Source: Nitrosospira sp.
GTDB taxonomy: Bacteria > Pseudomonadota > Gammaproteobacteria > Burkholderiales > Nitrosomonadaceae
Assembly: GCA_013821425.1 (NCBI GenBank)
Contig: JACDGV010000001.1
Span: 341,647-405,646, forward strand
Length of the DNA stretch: 64,000 bases
Reading direction: 5' to 3'
In this document: in pieces, positions 36,258 through 45,790 of the stretch
Position numbering within the stretch: the stretch's first letter is position 1
How the letters are laid out: each line of letters opens with the position of its first letter
Position numbers and translations under genes: made by a program
Notes under the pieces: generated by a model
The model's input: only the letters and a program-made list of their open reading frames with translations
Told to the model about the DNA's origin: nothing
The model's database searches: none

Positions 36258-39200
36258 GCAGGGCTTTTCCGATACGCGGTGCACCGGACCAGAGTGCGCC
36301 CGACATCAGCGAGCGTCGCCGCGCCCTTGACCCTGCTCGTTCTTTTATTGTTCAGGCACCCGCAGGGTCAGGTAAAACCGGGCTGCTAATTCAGCGCTAT
36401 CTGGCGCTGCTCGCGTGCGTGGATGAGCCTGAGGAAATTGTTGCCATTACCTTTACGCGCAAGGCGGCGGCTGAAATGCGAGAACGCCTGATGGCGGCGT
36501 TTGAATGGACACGCGCCACATCTCATCCGGCCCCAGTTGCGAATACCGCGCACGAAAAGCTTACCTGCGACTTGGCCGAAGCGGTCTTGCAGCGCGACAA
36601 TCAGGCTGGCTGGCATATCCTCGATAACCCTGCGCGGCTCCGTATCCAGACATTCGATTCCTTGTGCGCATCACTAACCCGCCAGATGCCTGTACTGTCC
36701 GAGTTCGGCTCCCAGCCGGAAAGTGTCGAGGATGCGTCGGACTTATATCTCGAAGCAGCGCGCGCTACTCTGGGTCTTGTCGAGGGCCATGGTGCCGTGG
36801 CTCAGGATGTGGAGCGCTTGCTGGAGCATCTCGATAACGATCTGGCCCGGGTTGAAATACTGCTCGTCGGAATGCTGGCCCGGCGCGACCACTGGCTGCG
36901 CCATATCCACGGCAAGGATCGGGATGGCCTGGAGGCGGCGTTACGGAACACGCGGCGCGAAGCGCTCAGCAGCGTGTGGGAACTCTACCCTTCCGCCATG
37001 CGGGACGAACTGGTCGAGCTGATACGCTATTGCGCCGGCAATTTGGCAAATACCCTGGACGCAGCAGCTTGCACGCGGTATCAGCAACTCAGCCAACTCA
37101 ACACCTTCCCGGGGGATTCTGAACAGGATGCGGCTTGTTGGCATGCCATAGCCGAGCTGTTGCTCACGAAAGCAAAAGAGGGCGCCTGGCGCAAGCAACA
37201 CACGGTAAAAGAGGGTTTTCCCCCGGAATCCAGGACGGGAAAAGATACTGGCGGATCGTGGAAGGACCGCGCCCGTGCGCTCGTCTCCTTGCTGTCCGAA
37301 CATGACGACGGTTCGCTTTGCCATGCTTTGTACGACATCCGTGAGAAGCTTCCGCCTCCTGCCTACACGGACAAGCAGTGGGAAGTGCTGGGTTCGATCA
37401 TGCGGCTGCTGCCGCTTGCGGTGGCGCAACTCAGGCTCGTATTCCAGGCACACAACAAGGTGGATTTTACCGAAGTAGCCCAAGGTGCGCTGCGGGCGCT
37501 CGGGGAATCCGATTCGCCTACCGATCTTGCACTTGCGCTCGATTATCGTATCCGGCACTTGCTGATAGATGAGTTCCAGGATACATCGATCAGCCAGTAC
37601 GAGCTGGTGACGAAACTTACCGCGGGATGGGAGCGGGGTGATGGACGCAGCATACTGGCGGTTGGCGACCCGATGCAATCCATCTATCGTTTTCGCGAGG
37701 CCGAGGTTGGGGTTTTCCTGCGCGCGCGCGCAACGGGAATTGGAACTGTCGAGCTGCAGCCCATTACTCTCTCGGCCAATTTCAGGTCGCAGCGTGGCAT
37801 TGTGGATTGGGTCAACGCGGGGTTCGCGCGGATTATGCCGGAGCGGGAGAACGTTTCCATCGGGGCCGTATCCTATGCCCCGTCCATAGCGACGCATGGC
37901 ATGTCCGCAGGTATGGCCGTTAACGTGCACCCGTTTTTCAATGATGATCACGTGGGTGAGGCAAATCGGGTAGCGGAGATCGTGATGCAGGCACGGCGGG
38001 AGGATCCCGCCGCCACTACGGCAGTCCTGGTGCGCAGCCGCAGTCATCTTGGCGAAATCATACCTCTGCTCAAGGCAGCCGGCCTGCGTTTTCAGGCGAT
38101 CAAAATCGAGGGGCTGGGTCACCGGCCCGTGGTGCAGGATCTACTGACACTGACCCGGGCGCTGATCCATCCGGCAGACGGCGCAGCCTGGCTTGCATTG
38201 TTGCGTGCGCCTTGGTGCGGCCTCATGCTCGCCGATATTCACGCGCTCGCTACAGCGCATGTCGCCGCCGGTGGTGATAATGCCGGCGTGCTATTCGCCG
38301 GGGGTGAAAGCACGAGCGGCAACAATGCAGGGGCACTAGATGGAACGGTATGGGAATGGCTCAATGATGACCGACGCATGGCTTCTGTCTCGGCCGACGG
38401 CCGTGCCCGCCTGTTGCGCGTGCACGAAGTGCTGCGAAAATGCATCGATAACAGGTGCCGTCAGCCCTTGCGAACCACCGTTGAAGCAGCGTGGCTTGCG
38501 CTGGGAGGTCCCGCGTGCATTGAAGATGCCACGGATTTCGAAGATGCAGCGGCGTATCTCGATTATCTGGAAGTGCAGGAGGATGCCTGGAGCATTCGCA
38601 GTGTTGCCGCGCTGGAGGAAGGGCTGCACGGGCTTTTCGCCTTGCCCGACGTAAAGGCGGACAATACGCTGCAAATCATGACTATCCATCAAGCCAAGGG
38701 ACTCGAATTCGATTGCGTAATAGTCCCCGGACTAGGGCGTTTGCCGCGCAGTAACGATAAGAAGCTGTTCATGTGGATGGAGAACTTGCGATCTTCTTCC
38801 TTGACAGATGACGGAAATGAAAGCAACGAGTTGTTGCTGGCACCGATCCAGGAAACGGGCGGGGAGCCTGACCGCATCTATTCTTGGCTGGAGAAACTCG
38901 ATGCCGAGAAAGAACGCCTGGAGGATGAAAGACTGCTCTACGTTGCCGCAACACGTGCGAAGCAGCGCCTGCATCTGCTCGGTAGTACGAGAGCTGCGTT
39001 GAGAGACGACGGCCGCCCTAAGCTGGAGTTGCCCGCCAGGAAGTCATTGCTGAACAGGATATGGCCAGTCGTGGAACCGGAATATGGCCGGGTTGCGGCA
39101 TATGCACTCTCTTCGGACCTATTGCCTGAAAGCGGCGGCGGGGAGCGGGGAACGGCACCAGAATATGAAATCGATCAATCATTGCGCCGATTCGTATCCG

Positions 39201-39832
39201 GGTGGGCGTTGCCGCCGCCGCCCGAACCTGCGCAGTGGGCTGCCCGGCGCCCCGCAACCTCCGTGGTTTACGGTAGTATCGAATATTCGTGGGCAGGTGA
39301 AATTGCACGCCTGGTGGGAAACATTGTGCACCGCTGGCTCCAACGCATCGCTATGGATGGAGTTGAAAAATGGGATGTGGCGCGCATCCGTATTTTGCGA
39401 GATACTTTCAGGCATCAGCTCCTGGGATGCGGTGGGGTCAACAAGGGCGAAGATCTGGATGTGGCTATCGATCGAATAGCGGCCGCGCTTACCCACGCCG
39501 TGAGCGATGCGCGCGGACAATGGCTCCTCGGCTCGCGGCGGGACGCACGAAGCGAGCTGCGCATGACAGCAACCACTGAGGGCGAGTGTCAGGATCATGT
39601 TATCGATCGTACCTTTTGTGATGAGAATGATCAGCGCTGGGTTATCGATTATAAGACCAGCAGCCATGAAGGGGCGGACGTGGAAGGTTTTCTTGATCAG
39701 GAGCAGGAGCGTTATCGTGCGCAACTGGACAGGTATGCTGCACTGATGCGCGTGCTTGAGGGCCGGCCAGTGAGACGAGGGTTGTATTTTCCACTCCTGA
39801 AAGGATGGCGTGAGTGGGGCGACGATGATTGA
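36254..39832 (+). CDS. addA: AddA-type UvrD helicase/nuclease
   Basis: An 1192-residue superfamily 1 helicase with a C-terminal nuclease. Walker A is VQAPAGSGKTGLL, motif Ia ITFTRKAAAEMRERL, Walker B LIDEFQDTS, motif IV VGDPMQSIYRFREAE, and motif VI lies in LLYVAATRAKQRLHLLG. The C-terminal RecB-type nuclease core is WVIDYKTSSHEG. Together with the overlapping addB gene it forms an AddAB complex functionally equal to RecBCD. Long minus-strand open frames across this gene are shadows of its biased codon use. Confidence 0.92.
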   Translation: MSRAFPIRGAPDQSAPDISERRRALDPARSFIVQAPAGSGKTGLLIQRYLALLACVDEPEEIVAITFTRKAAAEMRERLMAAFEWTRATSHPAPVANTAHEKLTCDLAEAVLQRDNQAGWHILDNPARLRIQTFDSLCASLTRQMPVLSEFGSQPESVEDASDLYLEAARATLGLVEGHGAVAQDVERLLEHLDNDLARVEILLVGMLARRDHWLRHIHGKDRDGLEAALRNTRREALSSVWELYPSAMRDELVELIRYCAGNLANTLDAAACTRYQQLSQLNTFPGDSEQDAACWHAIAELLLTKAKEGAWRKQHTVKEGFPPESRTGKDTGGSWKDRARALVSLLSEHDDGSLCHALYDIREKLPPPAYTDKQWEVLGSIMRLLPLAVAQLRLVFQAHNKVDFTEVAQGALRALGESDSPTDLALALDYRIRHLLIDEFQDTSISQYELVTKLTAGWERGDGRSILAVGDPMQSIYRFREAEVGVFLRARATGIGTVELQPITLSANFRSQRGIVDWVNAGFARIMPERENVSIGAVSYAPSIATHGMSAGMAVNVHPFFNDDHVGEANRVAEIVMQARREDPAATTAVLVRSRSHLGEIIPLLKAAGLRFQAIKIEGLGHRPVVQDLLTLTRALIHPADGAAWLALLRAPWCGLMLADIHALATAHVAAGGDNAGVLFAGGESTSGNNAGALDGTVWEWLNDDRRMASVSADGRARLLRVHEVLRKCIDNRCRQPLRTTVEAAWLALGGPACIEDATDFEDAAAYLDYLEVQEDAWSIRSVAALEEGLHGLFALPDVKADNTLQIMTIHQAKGLEFDCVIVPGLGRLPRSNDKKLFMWMENLRSSSLTDDGNESNELLLAPIQETGGEPDRIYSWLEKLDAEKERLEDERLLYVAATRAKQRLHLLGSTRAALRDDGRPKLELPARKSLLNRIWPVVEPEYGRVAAYALSSDLLPESGGGERGTAPEYEIDQSLRRFVSGWALPPPPEPAQWAARRPATSVVYGSIEYSWAGEIARLVGNIVHRWLQRIAMDGVEKWDVARIRILRDTFRHQLLGCGGVNKGEDLDVAIDRIAAALTHAVSDARGQWLLGSRRDARSELRMTATTEGECQDHVIDRTFCDENDQRWVIDYKTSSHEGADVEGFLDQEQERYRAQLDRYAALMRVLEGRPVRRGLYFPLLKGWREWGDDD

Positions 39833-39869
39833 CGAACGTGGGGAGCAGCACTTTCCTGTGTGGGGGATT

Positions 39870-40868
39870 ATGCGATTTTTGCTATCTGTACTTGGCTTTC
39901 TTGTACTTTCCGGATATCTGGCGGCCACTGCGGCCGCTGTTCCGACGGGGCAGTTGCGGCCGGAACTGGAGACCTTTATTGACGAGATGGTGGGGCGCCA
40001 TGGATTTACGCAGGCTGAACTTGTGAACATCCTTGGCGCGGCAAAGTTTCAGCCAGGGATCATCAACGCGATTTCGAAGCCGGCCACCTCCAGACCCTGG
40101 CATGAGTTTCATCCACGCCTCGTCAATCCTCAGCGCGTCGCAGGTGGCGTTGATTTCTGGACTGTCAATGCCGCAACGCTGGAGCGCGCCCGGGTAGAGT
40201 TCGGTATTCCGGAGGAAATCATTACGGCGGTAATCGGGATAGAAACAAATTACGGCGCGCAAAGCGGCAACCATCGCGTTCTCGATGCCTTGACGACGCT
40301 GGCATTCGGCTACCCAAGGCGCGCCGCTTTCTTTCGGGACGAGCTCGAGCAGTATCTGCTTCTGACGCGGGAACAGGGTGTAGACGTGCTGAACGTCAAG
40401 GGTTCTTATGCGGGGGCCATCGGTATTCCGCAATTCATGCCCAGCAGTTATCGGCGATACGCCGTGGATTTCGACAGTGACGGCAAAGTCGATTTAGCCG
40501 GCAGCACGGCTGACGCAATTGGTAGCGTCGCAAATTATCTGAAGAGCTACGGATGGGAAACAGAACAAACGGTGGTCATTCCTGCTCGGGTTAACGGCAA
40601 GGATTATCTGGGTGTCTTGTTCTCCGGGAACAAGCCACTGTACACATTGACGGAAATGAAAAAGTTGGGGGTGGTTCCGGGGATTGAAATCTCTGGTGAT
40701 CTTCCGGCCACGCTGATCGAACTCGAGAATATTGGCGGGACGGAACATTGGCTGGGTTTCAATAATTTTTTCGTCATTACCCGCTATAACCGCAGCGTAA
40801 ATTACGCGATGTCGGTATTGCAACTGGCGGAAGAAATCCGGATGGCAAGAAATTTAAATTTGCGCTAA
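39870..40868 (+). CDS. mltB: Membrane-bound lytic murein transglycosylase B
   Basis: A peptidoglycan lytic transglycosylase of family 103 that cleaves the MurNAc-GlcNAc bond to form 1,6-anhydromuropeptides. The catalytic Glu is in VIGIETNYG, and GAIGIPQFMPSSYRRYAVDFD is the conserved neighbouring region (quoted in part). The N-terminus from ATG 39870 is a signal peptide (MRFLLSVLGFLVLSG) with GGGGGA upstream. It has no lipobox Cys, so it is probably periplasmic and soluble. An in-frame ATG at 39825 and an ATG-like start at 39810 overlapping addA are possible alternatives. The gene is convergent with fbpC. Confidence 0.93.
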   Translation: MRFLLSVLGFLVLSGYLAATAAAVPTGQLRPELETFIDEMVGRHGFTQAELVNILGAAKFQPGIINAISKPATSRPWHEFHPRLVNPQRVAGGVDFWTVNAATLERARVEFGIPEEIITAVIGIETNYGAQSGNHRVLDALTTLAFGYPRRAAFFRDELEQYLLLTREQGVDVLNVKGSYAGAIGIPQFMPSSYRRYAVDFDSDGKVDLAGSTADAIGSVANYLKSYGWETEQTVVIPARVNGKDYLGVLFSGNKPLYTLTEMKKLGVVPGIEISGDLPATLIELENIGGTEHWLGFNNFFVITRYNRSVNYAMSVLQLAEEIRMARNLNLR

Positions 40869-40883
40869 CGATACTTATCCCGT

Positions 40884-41981
40884 CTATCGCGTTCCCCCCG
40901 GGGTTCCTGAAGGCGCCGACTGGGTGAATGCCACCACATGTTCAGCTTCCAGCCTGATGCCGATTTTCTCGCCTATTGCGTGATTGTGGTGACTGGGCAC
41001 GAGCGATAACGCAATGCCGCCGGCGGGCAGACGCAGGGTGTACAAAATGTTCGCTCCACGGAAAGCCTTTTGCATCACAGCCGCTTGAACGTGACTGGCA
41101 TCGTCGTGAACGATATCGTCCGGCCGTATAAGCACATCCACCGCATACCCCTTGCAGCATAGCTGGCAGTCGGGGGTGCAATGGTGGGGGATCTTCCCTT
41201 GCAGAACGCCTAGCTCGATCTGCACATGGTGCGGGTCCAGCATCTTGCCGGGGAGGAAAACACCTTCGCCGATAAAATTTGCGACAAATCGCCTGGCAGG
41301 CCTGTGATAGAGATTGTAAGCCGAATCCCATTGCTGGATTTCTCCATGCTGCATCACGCCGATCTCGTCGGCGATAGCAAAAGCCTCATCCTGATCGTGG
41401 GTAACCAGAACAGCTGTGGCGTTCTGGCTCTTGAGAATATCGCGAACTTCGAGACTTAAACGGCCTCGAAGCGTGATATCAAGATTGGAGAAGGGCTCAT
41501 CCAGCAGCAGCAAGTCTGGCCGTGGCGCTAATGCTCGCGCCAATGCAACCCGCTGCTGCTGGCCCCCCGACAATTGATGTGGGTATTTGGCCGCGGTATC
41601 AGTAAGACCTACGGTTTGCAATACCTCGACGATGCGCGCCGCACGCTCGGATTTTTGCATGCGATGGAGGCCAAAACCGACATTGGCTGAAACTGTCAGG
41701 TGCGGAAATAACGCGTAATCCTGAAATACCATGCCGATCTGTCGCCGTTCAGGGGGCACGCAAATGTTCGCGTTACTTATTGCCACGCCGTTGATAAGAA
41801 TTTCTCCTGCTGAAATGGGTTCGAATCCGGCGATACTGCGTAATACTGTTGTTTTGCCGCATCCACTTGGACCCAGCAGGCATCCGATCGCGCCTTTTTT
41901 CAGGGTGAGCGACAAATCCTTCACCACGACCTGCTTGCCGTAGGCATGCCGGATATTTCTGAGCTCAAGCAGCGCGTTCAC
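40884..41981 (-). CDS. fbpC: Ferric-iron ABC transporter ATPase
   Basis: A 365-residue ATPase of the Fe3+ ABC importer. It shows Walker A GPSGCGKTTVLR, the signature LSGGQQQRVALARAL, Walker B LLLLDEPFSNLD and the switch His in VTHDQDEAF, followed by a C-terminal TOBE-like domain containing CTPDCQLCCKGY, an unusual Cys-rich stretch. It is last of the fbpA-fbpB-fbpC operon, starting 15 bases after fbpB, and ends 15 bases from the convergent mltB. Confidence 0.93.
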   Translation of the reverse strand: MNALLELRNIRHAYGKQVVVKDLSLTLKKGAIGCLLGPSGCGKTTVLRSIAGFEPISAGEILINGVAISNANICVPPERRQIGMVFQDYALFPHLTVSANVGFGLHRMQKSERAARIVEVLQTVGLTDTAAKYPHQLSGGQQQRVALARALAPRPDLLLLDEPFSNLDITLRGRLSLEVRDILKSQNATAVLVTHDQDEAFAIADEIGVMQHGEIQQWDSAYNLYHRPARRFVANFIGEGVFLPGKMLDPHHVQIELGVLQGKIPHHCTPDCQLCCKGYAVDVLIRPDDIVHDDASHVQAAVMQKAFRGANILYTLRLPAGGIALSLVPSHHNHAIGEKIGIRLEAEHVVAFTQSAPSGTPGGTR

Positions 41982-41996
41982 GACAGGGGTCCAAAA

Positions 41997-43682
41997 TTAT
42001 TTTTCGGTTTGCCGGATAAGAAAGATGATAGGAAGCAGACCCGCCAGCACCAGAACCACGGCGGGTAGCGCAGCCTGCTCCCATTCGCCTTCGGAAGTCA
42101 TCTCAAAAATTCGCACTGCCAGGGTATCCCACCCAAAAGGCCGGGTCATGAGGGTTATCGGCATTTCTTTCATTACATCCACGAAAACGAGCGTCGCAGC
42201 GGTAAAGATCCCGCCTTTCAGAATAGGCAAGTGCACCCGCCATAGTGCCGCCCATCCACTTACGCCAAGTCCTACCGCTGCTTCATCGATGCTCGCGGTA
42301 ATACGGTGCATCGCGCCGTCTATAGGGTGATAGCTTACCGCGAGAAAACGTGTCATATAAGCGACCAGCATGGTGACGAGAGTACCCTGAATCAGCAGTC
42401 CGGTCTCCATATTGAACAGGCGTAAAGCCAACTCGCCCAGGTGGCTGTCCAACCAGGCGATCGGGATGAAAATCCCTACCGCCAAAACAGCGCCGGGCAA
42501 GGCGTAGCCGATTGTCGAAATCCACACCGCCCCGCGTGTCACCGGATCAGGGTGCCGGCGCGCCGCATATACCATAAGTACGGCGACGGAACAGGTGAGC
42601 AGGACTGCAAAAGCGGAAAGGAGCAGGGAGTGCCAGAGAAACTCCAGGTAGCGCTGATTGAAATCACTGGCGAAAACATTGAATGCCCAAACGCTTAGCT
42701 GGGCCACCGGCAAAAAAAATGCGAAAAACAGCGTACCTGAGGCAAAGCCAGCCAGCAACCACGCACGCAGTCCAGCGAGCGGAATGCGATTAACGCTCGA
42801 ACTCTGCCTGGCTTCGGTGTAGCGCATGCGGGAACGAAATTGTTGTTCGATGATGATAACCACTAGGACGATCACGATCAGCAGCGAGGCGAGCTGTGAG
42901 GCTGCGGGCAAGGAAAACATGCCAAACCAGGCTTTATAAATGGCGGTCGTAAAGGTGTCGTAATTGAAGACGGCAACCGTGCCGAAATCTGCGAGAGTTT
43001 CCATTAGCGCCAGCATTACGCCACCTGCAATCCATGGGCGCGCCATGGGCAGCGCCACTTTAAAGAATCCTTGCGCCCGGTTCAGGCCCAATGATTGGGC
43101 CGCCTCCAGGGAGCGCTTGCCCTGTGTGAGAAAGGCATTGCGCGCCAGCAAGTAAACATAGGGATAAAACGCCAGAATCATGACAACGGTTACGCCCGCC
43201 CTGCTGCGAACGTTGGGGAACCAGGCTGGATCCTGCTCCAGCCACGTACGTATCGTTGTTTGAACCGGGCCGATATAATCGAACAGACCGAGCGCCACGA
43301 AGGCGGTGACGTAGGCGGGAATGGCAAGCGGCAGCAAGAGCGCCCAGGAAAAGAATTTCCGCCCCGGGAACTCAAACACCGAGGTAAACCACGCGAGGCT
43401 GACTCCCAGCAGGGCCGTCCCGAGGGCGACCCCCAGAGCGAGCCAGAACGTATTGACCAGCAACCCCGGTAGTGTCGTTTCAAACAGATGCTGCCACACA
43501 TCACTGGCTGGAGAAAAAAGTGACGAGATAACCGTGCCAACGGGTATCAATACGAACGCGGCCACCAGGAAAGGGATCAGGCGCCAGCCTGACGAAACGC
43601 GATAAGAGGGAGCCGAGAAACTGTAAAGACGACTTCTCGCATTTGCATTATTTCCGGTTGAGCCAACTTCCTTACCTTTCAC
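41997..43682 (-). CDS. fbpB: Ferric-iron ABC transporter permease
   Basis: A 561-residue inner-membrane permease made of two fused permease domains with about twelve helices. Each half has an EAA-loop that contacts the ATPase: EAAQSLGLNRAQGFFKV in the first and EAAVGLGVSGWAALWRV in the second. This double form is typical of FbpB/SfuB ferric-iron transporters. It lies 11 bases after fbpA on the same strand. Confidence 0.93.
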   Translation of the reverse strand: MKGKEVGSTGNNANARSRLYSFSAPSYRVSSGWRLIPFLVAAFVLIPVGTVISSLFSPASDVWQHLFETTLPGLLVNTFWLALGVALGTALLGVSLAWFTSVFEFPGRKFFSWALLLPLAIPAYVTAFVALGLFDYIGPVQTTIRTWLEQDPAWFPNVRSRAGVTVVMILAFYPYVYLLARNAFLTQGKRSLEAAQSLGLNRAQGFFKVALPMARPWIAGGVMLALMETLADFGTVAVFNYDTFTTAIYKAWFGMFSLPAASQLASLLIVIVLVVIIIEQQFRSRMRYTEARQSSSVNRIPLAGLRAWLLAGFASGTLFFAFFLPVAQLSVWAFNVFASDFNQRYLEFLWHSLLLSAFAVLLTCSVAVLMVYAARRHPDPVTRGAVWISTIGYALPGAVLAVGIFIPIAWLDSHLGELALRLFNMETGLLIQGTLVTMLVAYMTRFLAVSYHPIDGAMHRITASIDEAAVGLGVSGWAALWRVHLPILKGGIFTAATLVFVDVMKEMPITLMTRPFGWDTLAVRIFEMTSEGEWEQAALPAVVLVLAGLLPIIFLIRQTEK

Positions 43683-43693
43683 GCGGTAATGCC

Positions 43694-44818
43694 TTATCGA
43701 TAGCCTGCCCGATCCATCAGTTTCACCGCTTCTGCCTGCAATTCACCCGCTGTAGCCAGATTTATCGTATTCTGTTCAAAGGCGCCCCAGCCCGCGACGA
43801 CCGGGTCTGGTTTTACCCTCGGGTTGACCGGGTATTCCATGTTAATGTCGGCAAAAAGGTTTTGCGCTTTTTCCGATGAGAGAAATTCCAGCAATCTCAC
43901 CGCAGCAGGTACATTATTGGCGTGCCGGGTTATGCCCGCTCCCGAGATATTTACGTGGACCCCGCCTTCCCCCTGATTAGGCCAGAAAATAGCAAGCGGC
44001 AGTGCGGGGTTTTTTTCCATGAGGCGCCCATAGTAATACGTGTTCGCGATAGTGACATCACACCGTCCGGCGGCGACAAACTCCATTGCGCGGGTGTCAT
44101 CGGATAGAGGGTCGGTGGCCAGGTTGGCCACCCATCCTTTCACGATTTGTTCGGTCCTGGCCTTGCCATGCTCAGCGATCATCATCGCGACCAGTGACTG
44201 GTTGTATACTTTCTTGGAAGTGCGCAAGCACAACCGTTCCTTCCACTTGGGCCCGGCCAGGGCTTCGTATGTCGAAAGCTCGGATGGCCTCACCTTTTTT
44301 GGGTTGAAAATAATGGTGCGGGCACGCACTGATAAACCAAACCACTGGTTCCCCGGGTCGCGAAGATAAGGAGGAATGTTGGACAGCAGCGTGTTGGACT
44401 CGACGGGTTTCAATAGCCTTTCCCGCGCCGCCTCCCACAGGTTCCCCGCATCCGCCGTGATCAGCATATCGGCGGGGGTATTCTTTCCCTCCGCCTTCAG
44501 GCGCGCGAGCAATGCTCCTTCCTTATCGGTCACAAATTTTACGGTGATGCCCGTGTCTTTTGTGAAAGCCTCGAACATCGGCTTGATTAACTGCTCGATT
44601 CGGGCGGAATAGACGACCACTTGTTCCGCGTGAGAATTGCCGGCGCCAAACAACGTGACACAGCAAAACATTGCGGTAAGATAGCCATTTAGGAACCGGT
44701 GAATACGCCCTGTGCGGACGTGGTCCCGTTTTTTCGGGCAGGCATGGCGGGAGTATACGGAGTGCCATGACTCGAATGGGGAGAGGTCGGCAGGACCCGG
44801 GCAAGGGAGATTCTCCAC
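43694..44818 (-). CDS. fbpA: Periplasmic ferric-iron-binding protein (start uncertain)
   Basis: The substrate-binding protein of the iron importer. The mature part begins EQVVVYSARIEQLIKPMF and contains the tyrosine iron ligands in IANTYYYGRLMEKNP. A hydrophobic segment ending NSHA, just before the mature part, is the signal peptide. The start is unclear. ATG 44671 would leave almost no basic N-region. GTG 44818, used here, has AAGGAG ten bases upstream but gives a long N-terminal extension. The frame is open to 45067, overlapping the Fur-like operator. The mature protein and stop are certain. Confidence 0.85.
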   Translation of the reverse strand: MENLPCPGPADLSPFESWHSVYSRHACPKKRDHVRTGRIHRFLNGYLTAMFCCVTLFGAGNSHAEQVVVYSARIEQLIKPMFEAFTKDTGITVKFVTDKEGALLARLKAEGKNTPADMLITADAGNLWEAARERLLKPVESNTLLSNIPPYLRDPGNQWFGLSVRARTIIFNPKKVRPSELSTYEALAGPKWKERLCLRTSKKVYNQSLVAMMIAEHGKARTEQIVKGWVANLATDPLSDDTRAMEFVAAGRCDVTIANTYYYGRLMEKNPALPLAIFWPNQGEGGVHVNISGAGITRHANNVPAAVRLLEFLSSEKAQNLFADINMEYPVNPRVKPDPVVAGWGAFEQNTINLATAGELQAEAVKLMDRAGYR

Positions 44819-45022
44819 AAACCCACCGCTCCTTCGAGTTGCGGTAAAATCAGACGCTGCCGGGTTGACACTTCCGCGTGCCATTGGCCGGATTAATATC
44901 AGATTCGACAGGGCCGTTATGGAAAGTCTGTTTTTTTCCGCGATGCGATCCGCACGGAACCGAATAATAGGTTTGTTAAAGCAGGGGTTCCGCATTTTAT
45001 TTGCTCCCATATACGACGCGGC

Positions 45023-45040
45023 AGGGTCATTCATGACCCT
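45023..45040. promoter_or_regulatory. Palindrome at the probable fbpA transcription start
   Basis: AGGGTCAT (45023-45030) and ATGACCCT (45033-45040) are perfect reverse complements around a two-base centre. It adjoins a minus-strand TATAAT (45041-45046), so it would sit on the fbpA transcription start and could be an operator for a dimeric repressor. The identity of the binder is unknown. Confidence 0.4.
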
Positions 45041-45065
45041 ATTATAAATGATAATAATTATCAGC
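45041..45065 (-). promoter_or_regulatory. fbpA promoter -10 and Fur-like box
   Basis: On the minus strand TATAAT (45041-45046) follows a near-palindrome, TGATAATAATTATCA in plus-strand reading at 45049-45063. That matches the GATAAT...ATTATC core of Fur boxes and fills the spacer between -35 and -10. Iron-bound Fur would block transcription of the downstream iron importer, as known for fbp/sfu operons. The divergent small gene at 45087 may be controlled by the same site. Confidence 0.65.
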
Positions 45066-45086
45066 AAAGATTCGCTTTAATATACC

Positions 45087-45350
45087 ATGGATAAACCACA
45101 ACCAATTTCCGCTTATGACCGGCTGCAAGAGCTTCTTTCGATTCCAGAGAGGCAGCGCAGCGAAGCACAGTGGGATGAAATCAATGAACTCGAGATTACG
45201 TTGACCCCAATCAACCGAGCGGTGACACCAGAGCGAGCCACTCGTCGCCATCCCGCCGCGCCTGCCGAGCAGTTCAAACCGCGCGATGGCGCACATGGGA
45301 AGCGCCCTTTGAAGAAGCTGCGCAAGCGGCCAAAGCCAGGCGCGCCTTAG
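45087..45350 (+). CDS. Small basic protein of unknown function, divergent from fbpA
   Basis: An 87-residue open frame I do not recognise. It begins MDKPQPISAYDRLQELL with a helical, Glu-rich first half and ends in a very basic Pro/Lys/Arg tail (KRPLKKLRKRPKPGAP). There is no signal peptide or membrane segment. No ribosome site is obvious, and a TAATAT six bases or so before the ATG suggests the message may be almost leaderless. Position beside the Fur-like box hints at iron control. Whether it is translated is uncertain. Confidence 0.5.
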   Translation: MDKPQPISAYDRLQELLSIPERQRSEAQWDEINELEITLTPINRAVTPERATRRHPAAPAEQFKPRDGAHGKRPLKKLRKRPKPGAP

Positions 45351-45790
45351 CACATCCAGGTTTGCCCACGAGCAACCGGTTTCAATAAATCTCGAGGATG
45401 GCTGTAGGCGGCTAGCGTTTTATAACGGCACAGAGAATTACCAGGGAATGCCGAGCGAATTCGTTTTCAATCATTGATAATCGCGACATGAGGATCGCGG
45501 GGTTTAAAAACCACAGTTGAGAAGAAGCATATTACGAAATGGTGCGAACGCCGGCAGTACTTGATGCCGGCTTATGGGAAGTTCTGATCTCCTACGAGGA
45601 GAATTCGCAATCAGGTGAATGGTTCCGCAACCCGCGAGAAAGAGTTTTTAGCGGGGGAGAGCATATCAGGGAAGTGGATTCGGGGTGCAAGAATCTGGAG
45701 CGCTAATGCGGCGAGCGCGGGAAGGGGTTTATGCTAACAGGCAGGGTCTCATGCGAGCGGAAAATGGGGTATACGAAGAAAGCGCAAGCG
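45351..45790. other. Intergenic region without recognised gene
   Basis: About 440 bases of lower-quality coding potential. The only short frame of note is 45539-45706 (55 residues, starting MVRTPAVLDAGLWEVL), preceded by a stop six codons upstream and lacking a ribosome site; I do not call it a gene. No repeats, tRNA or clear terminator are seen. Confidence 0.5.

Noticed and set aside
36941..38122. 393-residue open frame on the minus strand inside addA
   Set aside because: It lies wholly antisense to a helicase with every SF1 motif and shows no family features; it is a by-product of GC-rich codon use.
45539..45706. 55-codon frame in the gap after the small basic gene
   Set aside because: No ribosome site, no recognisable features and too short to support.
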